Positions 18,834 through 27,455 of a stretch of 64,000 bases of DNA are shown piece by piece (positions within the stretch are counted from its first letter, which is position 1; the number at the start of each line of letters is the position of its first letter). Origin of the DNA: Ectobacillus polymachus (GTDB lineage Bacteria; Bacillota; Bacilli; Bacillales; Bacillaceae_G); NCBI RefSeq assembly GCF_048159605.1, contig NZ_JBLREB010000002.1:558001-622000 (forward strand), read 5' to 3'. The position numbers were made by a program, and so were the translations under genes. Under the pieces are notes generated by a model, which was not told the DNA's origin, ran no database searches, and saw only the letters and a program-made list of their open reading frames with translations.

Positions 18834-19415
18834 TTATTTCTTCGCAACGATTTTGTCAATCAAACCGTATTCTAGTGCTCTTTCTGCTGTCATGAAATTA
18901 TCACGCTCTGTATCACGTTGGATAACTTCTAAAGGTTGACCTGTGCGTTCTGCTAAAATGCCATTCAATTTATCACGTAAGAAAAGAATCCGTTTTGCAG
19001 CAATTTCAATTTCTGTTGCTTGACCTTGCGCACCACCAAGCGGTTGGTGAATCATAACTTCACTGTTAGGAAGTGCAAAGCGTTTGCCTTTTTCTCCTGC
19101 AGCTAATAAAAATGCACCCATAGATGCTGCCATACCGATACAAATGGTTGAAACAGGAGCTTTAATAAATTGCATCGTATCATAAATAGCCATACCAGCT
19201 GTAATGGAACCACCAGGGCTGTTAATGTATAAATGGATATCCTTTTCAGAATCCTGTGCTTCTAAGAACAAAAGCTGTGCTACAATTGAGTTTGAAACAT
19301 TATCATCAATGGCACTACCAAGCATGATGATACGGTCTTTTAAAAGACGAGAGTAAATGTCATACGCGCGTTCTCCGCGGTTTGTTTGTTCAATAACTGT
19401 AGGAATTAAATTCAT
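18834..19415 (-). CDS. clpP: ATP-dependent Clp protease proteolytic subunit
   Basis: The serine peptidase that forms the tetradecameric chamber of ClpXP/ClpCP/ClpEP. The catalytic serine is in GMAASMGAFLL (near 98), the histidine in VMIHQPLGGAQG (near 122) and the aspartate in RDTERDNFM (near 171). 193 residues is standard. The start follows AAAGGAGGAA. A CtsR-type operator overlaps the promoter. Confidence 0.98.
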   Translation of the reverse strand: MNLIPTVIEQTNRGERAYDIYSRLLKDRIIMLGSAIDDNVSNSIVAQLLFLEAQDSEKDIHLYINSPGGSITAGMAIYDTMQFIKAPVSTICIGMAASMGAFLLAAGEKGKRFALPNSEVMIHQPLGGAQGQATEIEIAAKRILFLRDKLNGILAERTGQPLEVIQRDTERDNFMTAERALEYGLIDKIVAKK

Positions 19416-19453
19416 TCGTATTCCTCCTTTAATAGAAAAAATCTTTCATCCTT

Positions 19454-19482
19454 ATGATACAATTATGGTCAAAAAAGGTCAA
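19454..19482 (-). promoter_or_regulatory. Sigma-A promoter of clpP
   Basis: On the minus strand TTGACC (19482-19477) and TATCAT (19459-19454) are separated by 17 bases. The CtsR heptads overlap the -35 and spacer. Confidence 0.75.
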
Positions 19483-19483
19483 A
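19467..19483 (+). promoter_or_regulatory. CtsR operator upstream of clpP
   Basis: Tandem heptads GGTCAAA-AAA-GGTCAAA exactly match the CtsR direct-repeat consensus. CtsR represses class III heat-shock genes such as clpP; the overlap with the promoter explains repression. Confidence 0.93.
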
Positions 19484-19651
19484 CGAAACCACTTAGAATT
19501 TAACCTTTTATAAAATATGTATCCATGTACTTGTATTCGCTACTTGGGACGGTATCCCTTCTTTTCTACTATTCATCATCATAACCGAATGAACTGATTT
19601 TAAACATTGCATTTTTGTCAAAAAGTCTTTATAATATCGTTATGACCATTT

Positions 19652-19727
19652 GCGCTCGTAGCTCAGTTGGATAGAGCGGTGGTTTCCGGTACCACGTCTG
19701 TCGGGGGTTCGAATCCCTTCGAGCGCG
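19652..19727 (+). tRNA. tRNA-Arg (anticodon CCG)
   Basis: A 76-nt cloverleaf: acceptor GCGCTCG pairs with CGAGCGC, D arm GCTC-AGTTGGATA-GAGC, anticodon arm GTGGT-TTCCGGT-ACCAC giving anticodon CCG, variable loop GTCTG, and T arm with GGTTCGAATCCC. The discriminator base is G, and no CCA is encoded. CCG reads CGG arginine codons. The gene stands alone between clpP and rpoN. Confidence 0.97.
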
Positions 19728-19730
19728 TTC

Positions 19731-19768
19731 AAAAAAACTCAACCTATCGTAGGTTGAGTTTTTTTATT
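19731..19768 (+). terminator. Terminator after tRNA-Arg
   Basis: Stem ACTCAACCTA / TAGGTTGAGT flanked by A7 and T7 runs. Confidence 0.9.
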
Positions 19769-19976
19769 TTAAGTAAGAGAGACTTCTACGGTCAATTTCA
19801 AGCTGGAACGGTTTTATTTGTAACCACCGCCTAGCGGCCATACATATAATGTAAGAAGATTTCAATCATTTTTGTGCGATTTTTTTGACAATTTATTGTA
19901 CAATATATGGTAAGCTTTGTTATGAAGTGTATTTCCCTTTTTAAAAATTTGCCGTTCATTACATTGTAAGGGAGAG

Positions 19977-21266
19977 ATGAGCTTGAATCTGGTCCTTTCG
20001 CAGGAACAATCATTGCGGTTCGTGATGACCCAGGAATTACGCCAGTCCATTACGATGCTCCAATACAATGCGCAAGAGCTAACAGAATTTCTGTACGAGC
20101 AGATACTAGAAAACCCATTGGTTGATCTTAGCAGCTTTCATCAGAGAAAAGAAAAACGTGTCGTGGATAACCAAATGGATATATATAGTGCGCGTCCTGT
20201 TACCCTTTTGCAACATTTACGGAGTCAATTAAGTGAGATGGCCGTGCCGAGTTATTTGCGGAAAGTAGTTGTATGTCTGATTGATAGCTTGAATGAAAGC
20301 GGATATCTAGAAGAGACTGAGGAAGAGCTTGCTGCTTTATTACAAGTATCACATGCTGAAGTAGAACAAAGTATCGAAATTTTACAAATGCTGGAACCTG
20401 CAGGGGTTGGAGCACGTTCCCTTCAGGAATGTCTTGGTTTACAATTAAAGCGTTTACAAAACCGAAATACGTTAGCGGAGCAGCTTGTTTTTCATTATTT
20501 TCAAGAGGTAGCAAGAAGGGATTGGAGACGTCTTTCGCAGGAACTACATGTGAAAATGTCAGAGCTCCAAGCGGCGGTGGATACCATATTGTCCTTGCAG
20601 CCGAAGCCAGGTCTAGCCTATAGTCAAGAACTGCCACAGTATATCATTCCTGATATACGAGTTGAAAAGGTGAAGGATACGTATGTAGTAGAATTGCAAC
20701 AATCTTACATTCCAAAGGTGAAAATTCATTCTGACTATCGAGATCTTTTAGCGAAAAGTACAGAACGAGATGTTACGACCTATTTATCAGACAAATATCA
20801 ACATGTGAATTGGATTCTACGAAGCTTAGAGCAGCGAGATCGTACGCTGCTGCAAGTTATGGAAGCTATTGTTCGTAGACAGGAGGATTTTTTTCAAAAG
20901 GGTCCATCCTATATTAAGCCGCTTTCATTAAAAGAAATTGCGAATGAATTACACATTCATGAATCAACCGTTAGTCGTGCTACAAGGCATAAATATGTAG
21001 CGACACCTTATGGAGTTGTTGAAATGAAATCGTTTTTTAGTTATGCTATCCATTCGGCTGCGGAAGAGATTTCGACGAAACGAGTGAAAGAACTAGTAAA
21101 GGGTTTTATTGAAACTGAAAATAAGAGGAAGCCTTACTCGGATCAGAAGCTTGCAGGGCTATTAGAATCATCGTATGGCATTTCTCTCTCGAGAAGAACA
21201 GTGGCAAAATACCGTGAACAATGTAACATTCCTTGTGCTGCCCACCGCAAGCAGATTGGATCGTGA
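19977..21266 (+). CDS. rpoN: RNA polymerase sigma-54 factor
   Basis: A 429-residue sigma-54 (SigL). The N-terminal Gln/Leu-rich region that contacts bacterial enhancer-binding proteins (MTQELRQSITMLQYNAQEL), the core-binding region and the C-terminal RpoN box (SRRTVAKYRE near 410) are all present. The HTH HIHESTVSRATRHKY is clear. Start is ambiguous: ATG 19977 is only about 2 bases after GGGAGAG, while TTG 19983 has a better spacing. B. subtilis SigL drives levanase, arginine and branched-chain catabolism with dedicated activators; none is encoded in this window. Confidence 0.95.
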   Translation: MSLNLVLSQEQSLRFVMTQELRQSITMLQYNAQELTEFLYEQILENPLVDLSSFHQRKEKRVVDNQMDIYSARPVTLLQHLRSQLSEMAVPSYLRKVVVCLIDSLNESGYLEETEEELAALLQVSHAEVEQSIEILQMLEPAGVGARSLQECLGLQLKRLQNRNTLAEQLVFHYFQEVARRDWRRLSQELHVKMSELQAAVDTILSLQPKPGLAYSQELPQYIIPDIRVEKVKDTYVVELQQSYIPKVKIHSDYRDLLAKSTERDVTTYLSDKYQHVNWILRSLEQRDRTLLQVMEAIVRRQEDFFQKGPSYIKPLSLKEIANELHIHESTVSRATRHKYVATPYGVVEMKSFFSYAIHSAAEEISTKRVKELVKGFIETENKRKPYSDQKLAGLLESSYGISLSRRTVAKYREQCNIPCAAHRKQIGS

Positions 21267-21272
21267 TTATCG

Positions 21273-21521
21273 ATGAAACTTGTATTGTATGGAAAAAGAA
21301 ATTGTGGTCTATGTGAAGAAGCAAAATTCATATTAAATCAATTGAAATATGCATACAAATTTGAATACGAGGAAATAGATATATACGAGGACGAAAGCTT
21401 GATTGAGCGCTATGGAATGATGATCCCGGTTATAGAAATGAACGGTGAAATAGTAGAATATGGAGAGATTCACAAATGTGTCATAAGTAAGCGCTTAACC
21501 AAAGAGTTGCGGGTTGAATAA
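21273..21521 (+). CDS. Glutaredoxin-like protein
   Basis: An 82-residue thioredoxin-fold protein with a CGLC redox pair at residues 11-14 (KRNCGLCEEAK) and the cis-Pro segment MMIPVIEMNGE. This is the short DUF836/glutaredoxin-like family. The substrate is unknown. It starts 6 bases after the rpoN stop and may be co-transcribed with it. The cggR promoter -35 overlaps its last codons. Confidence 0.82.
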   Translation: MKLVLYGKRNCGLCEEAKFILNQLKYAYKFEYEEIDIYEDESLIERYGMMIPVIEMNGEIVEYGEIHKCVISKRLTKELRVE

Positions 21522-21542
21522 GAGAAAAGCCCCTGTTATAAT
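21514..21542 (+). promoter_or_regulatory. Sigma-A promoter of the cggR-gapA operon
   Basis: TTGAAT (21514-21519), 17-base spacer, perfect TATAAT (21537-21542). The predicted start is near 21549, just upstream of the CggR operator. The -35 overlaps the 3' end of the preceding gene. Confidence 0.85.
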
Positions 21543-21576
21543 AATAACCGTAGCAGGGATATTTTTTTAGAACATG

Positions 21577-21612
21577 TGGGACACAATATGTCACCACGGG
21601 ACGTATAGTGCC
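21577..21612 (+). promoter_or_regulatory. CggR operator
   Basis: The sequence reads TGGGAC-N6-TGTC-N4-CGGGAC-N6-TGCC. This fits the B. subtilis operator CGGGAC-N6-TGTC-N4-CGGGAC-N6-TGTC with one change in the first half-site and one in the last. It lies downstream of the promoter, as a roadblock operator should. Confidence 0.93.
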
Positions 21613-21647
21613 CAACTCAATGAACGATGTAAGTGAGGAGAAAAGCA

Positions 21648-22673
21648 ATGCGTTCATGGATTGAATACGCAAACAAATTATTACCTGATCTGCTACCTGT
21701 TATGCAAACTAGAATGAAAATTTTGCAGTACATACGGCTTTCACAGCCGATTGGCCGCAGAAACTTATCAGCTAGTTTACACATGACAGAACGAGTTTTA
21801 CGAAGTGAAGTTCAAGTGTTAAAAACACAAAACCTGATTCACGTTACATCTTCAGGTATGTCTGTTACAGACGAAGGTGAATCCCTTGTGCTAGCCCTTG
21901 AAGATTTTATTCGCGAAATATCCGGCTTGAAAGTGTTGGAAGAAAAGCTTAAAGAAAAGCTTGGTTTACAGGATGTTTTCGTGGTTGCTGGCGACAGCGA
22001 CGAATCGAAGTGGGTGAAACAAGAAATGGGACGTGCAACTGTTTCTTGCATAAGGAAGCGTCTGGAAGCACACAATATTGTTGCTGTGACTGGTGGAACA
22101 ACGCTTGCATCTGTAGCTGAAATGATGGACATTGACCTTAAAAGCTTAGACATTTTGTTTGTACCTGCACGTGGAGGTATCGGAGAAAGTGTTGAAAACG
22201 AGGCCAATACAATCTGTGCCAAGATGGCAAAGAACACGAACAGCAGCTATCGTCTACTGTATGTCCCAGATCATGTTGGTATTGAGGTATACTCATCCAT
22301 TATGTCAGAGCCATCTGTGAAATCGATTTTAGAATTGATTCATTCTTCGTCGATTGTGGTTCATGGGATTGGTGATGCATTTACGATGGCACACAGACGT
22401 AAAACACCTGAAGCAAACTGGAACAAAATTGAAGATGGCAAGGCTGTTGGAGAAGCATTTGGGTATTATTTCAACGAGCAAGGCGAAGTGATTCACAAAG
22501 TATTAACGGTCGGCATGCAGCTAGAGGATTTAGAACATATTCCTCATGTCATTGCAGTTGCTGGCGGTACTTCAAAGGCGAAAGCAATTCAGGCAGTTAT
22601 CAGGCAAGGGCACACTTCACTGCTTGTGACAGATGAAGGTGCAGCAAAAGAGTTACTAAGGGGAAACCCTTAA
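21648..22673 (+). CDS. cggR: Central glycolytic genes regulator CggR
   Basis: A SorC-family repressor whose DNA binding is relieved by fructose-1,6-bisphosphate. The N-terminal HTH (IGRRNLSASLHMTERVLRSEV) and the sugar-phosphate-binding domain with TGGTTLASVAEMM, PARGGIGE, VHGIGDA and AVAGGTSKA are present. ATG 21648 has GAGGAG upstream and gives 341 residues, close to B. subtilis (340); an in-frame GTG at 21633 would place the start inside the ribosome site. It autoregulates through the operator just upstream and is co-transcribed with gapA. Confidence 0.97.
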   Translation: MRSWIEYANKLLPDLLPVMQTRMKILQYIRLSQPIGRRNLSASLHMTERVLRSEVQVLKTQNLIHVTSSGMSVTDEGESLVLALEDFIREISGLKVLEEKLKEKLGLQDVFVVAGDSDESKWVKQEMGRATVSCIRKRLEAHNIVAVTGGTTLASVAEMMDIDLKSLDILFVPARGGIGESVENEANTICAKMAKNTNSSYRLLYVPDHVGIEVYSSIMSEPSVKSILELIHSSSIVVHGIGDAFTMAHRRKTPEANWNKIEDGKAVGEAFGYYFNEQGEVIHKVLTVGMQLEDLEHIPHVIAVAGGTSKAKAIQAVIRQGHTSLLVTDEGAAKELLRGNP

Positions 22674-22710
22674 TATAATATTTATTCATTTTCTTGAGGA
22701 GGAATATCAA

Positions 22711-23715
22711 ATGGTTAAAGTTGGTATTAATGGATTTGGACGTATTGGTCGTAATGTATTCCGCGCGGCTCTAAATAATGCAAATGTAGAAATTGTAGCA
22801 ATTAACGATTTAACAAACGCTGCAACATTAGCACATCTTTTACAATATGATTCAGTACATGGTTCATTAAAAGCTGAAGTTTCTGTAAACGGCGACAGCA
22901 TTGTTGTTAACGGTAAAGAAATTAAGGTTATTGCTGAACGTGACCCAGCTCAACTTCCTTGGAGCGATTACGGTGTAGAAGTAGTTGTTGAATCTACTGG
23001 CCGTTTCACGAAAAAAGAAGATGCTGAAAAACACTTAGGCGGATCTGTTAAGAAAGTAGTTATCTCAGCTCCTGCTAGTGGCGAAGATATTACGATCGTA
23101 ATGGGCGTTAACCAAGACAAATACGATGCAGCTAGCCACAATGTTCTTTCAAACGCTTCTTGTACTACAAACTGCTTAGCACCATTTGCTAAAGTATTAA
23201 ACGAAAAATTCGGTATCAAACGCGGTATGATGACTACTATTCACTCATACACAAATGACCAACAAATTCTAGACTTACCACATAAAGATTTACGTCGTGC
23301 ACGTGCAGCTGCAATGAGCATGATCCCTACAACAACTGGTGCTGCTAAAGCCGTTGCTCTTGTATTACCTGAACTTAAAGGTAAATTAAACGGTGGTGCT
23401 GTACGTGTTCCAACTCCAAACGTATCACTTGTTGACCTAGTTGCTGAACTTGACAAATCTGTAACAGTTGAAGAATTAAATGCAGCATTCAAAGAAGCAG
23501 CTGAAGGCGAATTAAAAGGAATCCTTGGATACAGCGAACAACCACTTGTATCAATTGACTACAATGGTTGCACAAACTCTTCTACAATCGATGCACTTAG
23601 CACAATGGTTATGGAAGGTAACATGGTAAAAGTACTTTCTTGGTACGATAACGAAACTGGTTACTCTAACCGTGTAGTTGACCTAGTTGCTTATATCGCT
23701 TCTAAAGGTCTTTAA
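22711..23715 (+). CDS. gapA: Glyceraldehyde-3-phosphate dehydrogenase (glycolytic)
   Basis: Type I NAD-dependent GAPDH. The Rossmann motif INGFGRIGRNVFR, the catalytic cysteine in SNASCTTNCLAP (near 152) and the C-terminal SWYDNETGYSNRVVDL are all present. 334 residues is standard. TTGAGGAGGAA precedes the ATG. The gene sits 37 bases after cggR. Codon usage is strongly biased, as for highly expressed genes. The position behind cggR marks it as the glycolytic enzyme rather than the gluconeogenic GapB. Confidence 0.98.
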   Translation: MVKVGINGFGRIGRNVFRAALNNANVEIVAINDLTNAATLAHLLQYDSVHGSLKAEVSVNGDSIVVNGKEIKVIAERDPAQLPWSDYGVEVVVESTGRFTKKEDAEKHLGGSVKKVVISAPASGEDITIVMGVNQDKYDAASHNVLSNASCTTNCLAPFAKVLNEKFGIKRGMMTTIHSYTNDQQILDLPHKDLRRARAAAMSMIPTTTGAAKAVALVLPELKGKLNGGAVRVPTPNVSLVDLVAELDKSVTVEELNAAFKEAAEGELKGILGYSEQPLVSIDYNGCTNSSTIDALSTMVMEGNMVKVLSWYDNETGYSNRVVDLVAYIASKGL

Positions 23716-23746
23716 TTCTTAGCCAATCATATATGACTTCTTAGGG

Positions 23747-23778
23747 AAGAGAGGGACTGTTCCCTCTCTTTTCTTTAT
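23747..23778 (+). terminator. Terminator after gapA
   Basis: A perfect 10-bp stem AAGAGAGGGA / TCCCTCTCTT with a CTGT loop and T-rich tail. It separates cggR-gapA from pgk. Confidence 0.88.
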
Positions 23779-23932
23779 TTTCAATCTGGCTTACATGGAA
23801 AAGAGCGACCGTGTTTGCTTTATGTTCATGCTTTTCTAAACAAAACCCCTTCGTATTATTCAACTTTATAGAAAATTGTGATAAGCTGATGAATGGGTTT
23901 TGTAAGTCCTATTAAAGATGGAGGAAATCCAA

Positions 23933-25117
23933 ATGAACAAAAAATCAATTCGTGATGTAGATGTAAAGGGCAAACGTGTATTTTGTCGTGTTGACTTTAA
24001 CGTACCTATGAAAGACGGTCAAATTACTGACGAAACTCGTATTCGCGCTGCGCTTCCTACTATTCAGTTCTTAGTAGAAAAAGGTGCGAAAGTGATTCTT
24101 GCAAGCCATCTTGGTCGTCCAAAAGGTCAAGTGGTAGAAGAAATGCGTTTAACACCAGTTGCAAAGCGTTTAAGCGAGCTTCTTGGAAAAGAAGTGAAAA
24201 AGACTGACGAAGCGTTTGGACCTGAAGTACAAGCTGTTGTAAACGGCATGCAAGAAGGCGATATTCTTCTTCTTGAAAACGTACGTTTTTATCCTGGAGA
24301 AGAAAAGAACGATCTTACGCTTGCAAAAGAATTTGCAGCATTAGCTGACTTATTTGTAAACGATGCATTCGGTGCTGCTCACCGTGCACACGCTTCTACA
24401 GCTGGAATTGCAGAATTTTTACCTGCCGTATCTGGACTTCTAATGGAAAAAGAACTAGAAGTGTTAGGAAAAGCATTATCAAATCCAGAACGTCCTTTCA
24501 CAGCAATCATTGGTGGAGCAAAAGTAAAAGACAAAATTGGTGTAATCCGCAACTTGCTTGACATGGTAGACAATTTAATTATTGGCGGCGGATTAGCTTA
24601 TACTTTCGTAAAAGCACAAGGACATGAAATCGGAAAATCTCTTTGTGAAAACGATAAATTAGATCTTGCAAAAGAATTTATGCAATTGGCTAAAGAAAAA
24701 GGAGTTAACTTCTATATGCCAGTTGACGCTGTTATTGCTGATGAGTTTGGTGAAAATCCAAATACAGATGTAGTAGACATCGATGCAATTCCAAGTGAAT
24801 GGCAAGCATTAGATATCGGTCCAAAAACAGAAAAGATTTATGCTGATGTTATCAAAAACAGCAAATTAGTAATTTGGAATGGACCTATGGGTGTATTCGA
24901 ATTTGATAAATTTGCAAATGGTACAAAAGCAGTAGGTGTAGCTTTAGCTGAATCTAAAGATGTATATTCTGTAATTGGCGGCGGTGACTCTGCAGCAGCA
25001 GTAGAAAAATTCGGTTTAGCTGACAAAATGAGCCACATCTCTACAGGCGGCGGCGCATCTCTTGAATTCATGGAAGGAAAAGAACTTCCAGGCGTTGTTT
25101 GTTTAAACGATAAGTAA
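23933..25117 (+). CDS. pgk: Phosphoglycerate kinase
   Basis: Transfers phosphate from 1,3-bisphosphoglycerate to ADP. Signature RVFCRVDFNVPM near the N-terminus, SHLGRPKG, and the nucleotide loop GGGDSAAAVEKFG near 355 are present. ATG 23933 with GGAGG at -8 gives 394 residues, the usual Bacillus length; an ATG at 23918 overlaps the ribosome site. It is the first gene of pgk-tpiA-gpmI-eno. Confidence 0.98.
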   Translation: MNKKSIRDVDVKGKRVFCRVDFNVPMKDGQITDETRIRAALPTIQFLVEKGAKVILASHLGRPKGQVVEEMRLTPVAKRLSELLGKEVKKTDEAFGPEVQAVVNGMQEGDILLLENVRFYPGEEKNDLTLAKEFAALADLFVNDAFGAAHRAHASTAGIAEFLPAVSGLLMEKELEVLGKALSNPERPFTAIIGGAKVKDKIGVIRNLLDMVDNLIIGGGLAYTFVKAQGHEIGKSLCENDKLDLAKEFMQLAKEKGVNFYMPVDAVIADEFGENPNTDVVDIDAIPSEWQALDIGPKTEKIYADVIKNSKLVIWNGPMGVFEFDKFANGTKAVGVALAESKDVYSVIGGGDSAAAVEKFGLADKMSHISTGGGASLEFMEGKELPGVVCLNDK

Positions 25118-25137
25118 TCAAAAGGATGGTGCATCTC

Positions 25138-25893
25138 ATGCGTAAACCAATTATCGCTGGTAACTGGAAAATGAACAAAACATTATCTGAAGCAGTGAGC
25201 TTTGCCGAAGAAGTAAAAGGACAAATCCCTTCTTCAACATTAGTAGACTCTGTTGTATGCTCACCAGCTCTATTTTTAGAACGCCTAGTTGCAACTGCAG
25301 CAGGTACGGAATTAAAAGTAGGCGCTCAAAACATGCATTTTGAAGAAAGCGGTGCGTTCACAGGCGAAATTAGCCCAGTTGCATTGCAAGATTTAAAAGT
25401 AAATTATGTTATCCTTGGTCACTCAGAGCGTCGTGAAATGTTTGCAGAAACAGACGAAACAGTGAACAAGAAAACGAAAGCAGCGTTTGCTCATGGTTTA
25501 ACTCCAATCGTATGTTGCGGAGAAACGCTAGAACAACGCGAAAGCGGCAAGACATTTGATCTTGTAGGAGATCAAGTGAAGAAAGCATTAGAAGGCTTAA
25601 CAGAAGAACAACTTAAGGCTACTGTTATTGCTTATGAACCAATCTGGGCAATCGGTACTGGAAAATCTTCTTCGAAAGAAGATGCAAACGAAGTATGTGC
25701 TCATATCCGCAGTGTTGTTGCAGCTACATTCTCTACAGATGTTGCTGAAGCAATCCGTATCCAATACGGCGGCAGCGTGAAGCCAGGTAACATCAAAGAA
25801 TATATGGCGCAACCAGATATTGACGGAGCATTAGTTGGCGGCGCAAGCTTAGATCCAGCTTCGTTCTTGCAACTATTGGAGGCTGTAAAATAA
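25138..25893 (+). CDS. tpiA: Triosephosphate isomerase
   Basis: Interconverts dihydroxyacetone phosphate and glyceraldehyde-3-phosphate. Substrate lysine in AGNWKMNK, catalytic histidine in LGHSERRE (near 95), and catalytic glutamate in AYEPIWAIGTGKS (near 167) are visible; the C-terminal phosphate loop GGSVKPGN is intact. Start ATG 25138 follows AAAAGGATGGTG and gives 251 residues. It overlaps gpmI by one base (TAATG). Confidence 0.98.
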   Translation: MRKPIIAGNWKMNKTLSEAVSFAEEVKGQIPSSTLVDSVVCSPALFLERLVATAAGTELKVGAQNMHFEESGAFTGEISPVALQDLKVNYVILGHSERREMFAETDETVNKKTKAAFAHGLTPIVCCGETLEQRESGKTFDLVGDQVKKALEGLTEEQLKATVIAYEPIWAIGTGKSSSKEDANEVCAHIRSVVAATFSTDVAEAIRIQYGGSVKPGNIKEYMAQPDIDGALVGGASLDPASFLQLLEAVK

Positions 25894-27428
25894 TGACTAG
25901 AAAACCAACTGCATTAATTATTATGGATGGTTTTGGTTTACGTGAAGAAACATATGGTAATGCTGTTGCACAAGCAAAAAAACCAAACTTTGACCGCTTA
26001 TGGGCGAAGTATCCACATACAACGCTAACAGCATGTGGAGAAGCAGTAGGTCTTCCAGAAGGCCAAATGGGTAACTCTGAAGTAGGCCACTTAAACATCG
26101 GTGCAGGCCGCATTGTTTATCAAAGCTTAACACGTGTGAACGTTGCTATTCGTGAAGGTGAATTTGAAAGAAATGAAACCTTCCTAAATGCAATTAAAAA
26201 CGTGAAAGAAAAAGGTACAAGTCTTCATTTGTTCGGACTTCTATCTGATGGTGGTGTACATAGCCACATCAATCATATGTTTGCGCTAATCCGCTTAGCT
26301 GCAAAGGAAGGCGTAAAGAATGTATACGTCCATGCGTTCCTTGATGGACGTGATGTTGGTCCGCAAACAGCAAAAGGTTATATTGATGCAACATATGATG
26401 TATTCAAAGAAACAGGAGTAGGACAATTTGCTACTGTTTCTGGACGTTACTACAGCATGGACCGTGATAAGAGATGGGACCGCGTTGAAAAATGCTACCG
26501 TGCAATGGTATACGGAGAAGGCCCATCTTACAAAGATCCATACGAATGTGTAAAGGATTCTTACGAAAACGGCATCTATGATGAATTCGTATTACCTTCT
26601 GTTATGACGAAGGAAGACGGTTCACCAGTTGCGACGATTTCAAATGATGACTCAATCATCTTCTATAACTTCCGTCCTGACCGTGCCATTCAAATTTCTC
26701 GTGTATTCACGAACGAAGATTTCCGTGAATTCGATCGTGGTGAAAAAGTACCACACATTCCAGAATTCGTGTGTATGACGAAATTTAGTGAAACAGTTGG
26801 CGGGTATGTTGCATTTAAGCCAACAAACTTAGATAATACATTAGGGGAAGTTGTTTCTCAAGCCGGATTAAAACAGCTTCGCATTGCGGAAACAGAAAAG
26901 TATCCACATGTTACCTTCTTCTTTAGCGGAGGTCGTGAGGCAGAATTTCCTGGAGAGGACCGTATCCTTATCAATTCTCCGAAAGTCGCTACATACGACT
27001 TAAAACCGGAAATGAGCATCTACGAAGTAACAGATGCACTTGTTAAGGACATCGAGGCAGAAAATCACGATGTGATCATCTTGAACTTCGCAAACTGTGA
27101 TATGGTAGGTCACTCCGGAATGATGGAACCTACGATCAAGGCAGTAGAAGCAACAGATGAATGCGTAGGTAAAGTTGTTGATGCCCTTCTTGCTAAGGGT
27201 GGTACTGCTCTTATTACGGCAGACCATGGTAATGCCGATGTAGAGTTAACTCCTGAAGGCAAGCCAATGACAGCTCATACAACAAACCCTGTTCCTTTCA
27301 TCGTAACAGATGAATCTGTGAAGCTTCGCGATGGCGGAATTTTAGGTGATATTGCACCAACTATTCTGACTGTTTTAGGTGTAGAACAACCAAAAGAAAT
27401 GACAGGTAAATCAATTATCGTAAAATAA
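25893..27428 (+). CDS. gpmI: 2,3-bisphosphoglycerate-independent phosphoglycerate mutase
   Basis: A manganese-dependent mutase of the alkaline phosphatase superfamily. The N-terminal metal site LIIMDGFG, the phosphoserine site GQMGNSEVGHLNIG (near 62), the DGRDVGP segment and the C-terminal TADHGNAD metal site are present. 511 residues. The start overlaps the tpiA stop, suggesting translational coupling. In sporulating Bacillus this enzyme's Mn and pH sensitivity controls 3-phosphoglycerate accumulation in forespores. Confidence 0.98.
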   Translation: MTRKPTALIIMDGFGLREETYGNAVAQAKKPNFDRLWAKYPHTTLTACGEAVGLPEGQMGNSEVGHLNIGAGRIVYQSLTRVNVAIREGEFERNETFLNAIKNVKEKGTSLHLFGLLSDGGVHSHINHMFALIRLAAKEGVKNVYVHAFLDGRDVGPQTAKGYIDATYDVFKETGVGQFATVSGRYYSMDRDKRWDRVEKCYRAMVYGEGPSYKDPYECVKDSYENGIYDEFVLPSVMTKEDGSPVATISNDDSIIFYNFRPDRAIQISRVFTNEDFREFDRGEKVPHIPEFVCMTKFSETVGGYVAFKPTNLDNTLGEVVSQAGLKQLRIAETEKYPHVTFFFSGGREAEFPGEDRILINSPKVATYDLKPEMSIYEVTDALVKDIEAENHDVIILNFANCDMVGHSGMMEPTIKAVEATDECVGKVVDALLAKGGTALITADHGNADVELTPEGKPMTAHTTNPVPFIVTDESVKLRDGGILGDIAPTILTVLGVEQPKEMTGKSIIVK

Positions 27429-27455
27429 TTTTTTAATTAAAAGGAGAGATTTTTT